A stretch of 16,434 nt of DNA from Baffinella frigidus. Lineage: Eukaryota; Cryptophyceae; Cryptomonadales; Baffinellaceae. The DNA is taken from assembly GCA_026770585.1 (NCBI GenBank), contig MU646334.1:888579-905012 (forward strand), in the 5' to 3' direction. Made by a program: the position numbers and the translations under genes. The notes under the pieces were generated by a model that ran no database searches, was not told the origin of the DNA, and saw only the letters and a program-made list of their open reading frames with translations. The first letter of the stretch is position 1, and each line of letters begins with the position of its first letter. Shown here in pieces: positions 9,201-12,200 of the stretch.

Positions 9201-12200
9201 TGTCGCCGGAATCCGGCGACCTGCGGTACGAATCGGGGGGGTTGAAAATGACGATTTGATCCCTCTCTGAGGGCGCGTGGTGCTTCCGCGCTTCTCCCAC
9301 CAGGGCGTGTCCGTCGGGAGGTTTCACCCCGACGAGAGTTTAATAGGGTAACGGCCTGAAAATGGGGTAGTTAGGCCTACGGCATTGCCTAGGACCTCCT
9401 ACCGTAGGCCGAGACTTTTCGGTCCTACCGTAGGCCGAGACTTTTGGTCCTAGGATCCCTCGGCCTACGGTAGGAGGTCCTAGGCAATGCCGTAGGCCTA
9501 ACTACCCCATTTTCAGGACGTTAGCCTATGATATCGTATTTTAAATGAATCCCAATGGAAGCGACAACTCCCTGCTTCTGCCGATCGGCAGGGCGTTTCT
9601 GTTCCTGCTGGCGGGGAGAGTGCCTCTTTCCCTTAAGTGGTCAGGCGGTCGAATGTGACTACCAAGAGGTTCTAGGCAGGTCCTAGGGCCCTACGGTAGG
9701 GCGTATGAGCCTACTCGCCACTTAAGGGATAAACGCCCCCCCCCCCCCCTCCAGGTCCTGGCCAGGACTCGGCCGAGCGCGTCCCCAATGGGAGCCACAA
9801 TTCAAATATAATACTCGTACTGCGACTTCAAATACAATACTCGTCTTGTATTTGAATTGTCGCTCCCATTGGGGATTGGAGCTTTCTCTTCAGAAATTAA
9901 GTCAACGGCTCCAGTTTTCCACGTGCAGGGGATATTTAAATTGAAGCACTTCTCCCACCAGAGCGTGTCCGCCGGGGGGTAATCTCGGAACTTAGCTGAA
10001 TCAGTTGCACTTGTATGCTATCCCAGGCATGGATTTCATACCCAAGGTAGCAACAACAACCCTAAGATTTCACAAATGAAGGCTAAGATAGCATCAGAAT
10101 CGCAACTGACTTACCTATGGTCCGAAATGCTTCTCCCATCTCATATGCGGAAACAGTATAAAAATACTGTTTCCGGAGATAACATCAGGGCGTGTCCTGA
10201 GAAAGCTATCCAGGGCTAATCGCTTTCGTAGGGAGGTTGCCGCTCCGCTCCTTCCCACTCTAACGCGGAATCTGATTCACTTTAAAACCCCGTGTTGTGC
10301 TATCTTGGGGTTGGGATGCGCTATCTTAGCCTCGAAATATATTTGCCACAGCATAAAACCCCACCCCTAAGATCGCAAAAAGGTGATTTCATCAAATACG
10401 TTTCCATATGAAATCGAAACTCCCTCCAGTGAACTCCAGGTCTCTGTGAGAGACGCAGGGGGGGGGCGGTACGTGGTCATGCTGGTCGTGAAATCGATCA
10501 ACCCTCTATCGTGTCCGGCAGGTACGTTCAAGAAGGCGAGAAAGTGGACGCGACCTGGTCGTTCGTCCCGGAGACACACCCCAAGATGAACCCCATCCTC
10601 ATCCGGTCAGCCTCCCCCGAGCCCTTCCGAAGTGGACCAAATCCCGATTGTAGTGTCTTCAATTTCCGCCTGGCAAGCCTCGGATTCGAGGCTAATGGCT
10701 CAAACGCCCTCCTGAAATCCAAAACGCCACATTCGCGATGTGGTCCACTTCGGAGGTGCGTTCAAGAAGGCGGGAAAGTGGATGCGACCTGGTCATTCGT
10801 CCCGGAGACACACCCCAAGATGAACCCCGTGCTGATCCGGTAGCACCCCCACCAGCCCTCCGACGTGGACCAAATCCCGATTTTGGTTTTCTCGATTTCC
10901 GCCTGGCAAGCCTGGAATTCGAAGCGAACGGCTCAAACGCCCCCGCCTGGAAACCAAAAAGCTAGATTCACGATTTGGTCCACGTCGGAAAATAGTGGTC
11001 CCCCGTGCACTCTCATCGGGAAACTGCCCAATTATCCCTTATGTGACCAACGGGCGAATAATCGCCCGTGGAAGCCCTAGGCAGGTCCTAGGGCCCTACG
11101 GTAGGGCGTATGAGCCTACTGGTCACTTAAGGGATAGGGTCGGTTAGCACACGGTGTTGCCTACGAGACGCGGAGCAAATCTCTTGGCGCCCGTGCTAAG
11201 ACATAGCCTCTGCGGGGGTGCATACATGGCGACCGTGTTGGCATTAACAAAGGTCTCTCTACAACGCCGCACCAGACGTCTTTCTAAAACGGTTTCTTTG
11301 AATCTGGATTTTTTGGACTCCAGACGGGGGCTTCTCTCCCCACAGCGGACTTCGAAGGGATTCTGAATAACCCCTAAGCGATAAGACCTACGACCCTACG
11401 GCAGGCAATCCGTAAGGACATAGGGGGGTTCCTACGGACAAGGTAACTGAAACTCACCCGAAATAGGCCGGAAATCTCTTTGAAGCCCGCTGTGTGGTCA
11501 GCGTCTTTGAGAGAGAGAGTGCGCCCCCCCCAACGTTGAAGTAGCCCGGTGTGTGGCCGCAACACCGCAGCAGGCGTCTTGCTAAAACGGTGTCTCTCGC
11601 TCTTTGCAGGATGCAGATGCTCCTCGCCTCCTCGCGCCAAGGCGCCAACGACGTCCTCGAGGTAAGGGTTTATCGTGTCGGTAGGCCTATACACCCTTAA
11701 CAAATACATCATGGCCGAATTGGAGGCACGGTATGGTGGCCCTGCCAGGCTCGGAGTTTATCCGGGGAACCCTATTTTTCTTTAGTTTGACGGCAAGGAA
11801 AATTACTACAGAAATGCTTTAATATTGCTAATAAGAACGAATTGTGTAGTAATTTTCCTTGCCATCAAACTAAAGAAAAATAGGGTTCCCCGGTTTCACC
11901 GGATAAGGGTATTGCATTCCGCAGCACCCTACTAATGATCAAACGTAGCCTCTGTGGGGGTGCACCACGCGCTGCCTCCACTCTTGCACCCCAAACCCCA
12001 AACACCAATTCCCCAAACACCAAACCATAAAACCCCAAACCCCAAACCCCAAACCCCAAACCCCAAACCCCAAACCCAAAACCCCAAACCCCAAACCCCA
12101 ACCCCCAAACCCCAAACCCCCAACCCTAAAATTATGCATGGCGACCGCGCTGGTATGCAGAAAGGCCTCTCTCTCTAACGAGAGCAATCCCGCTCGCCCT

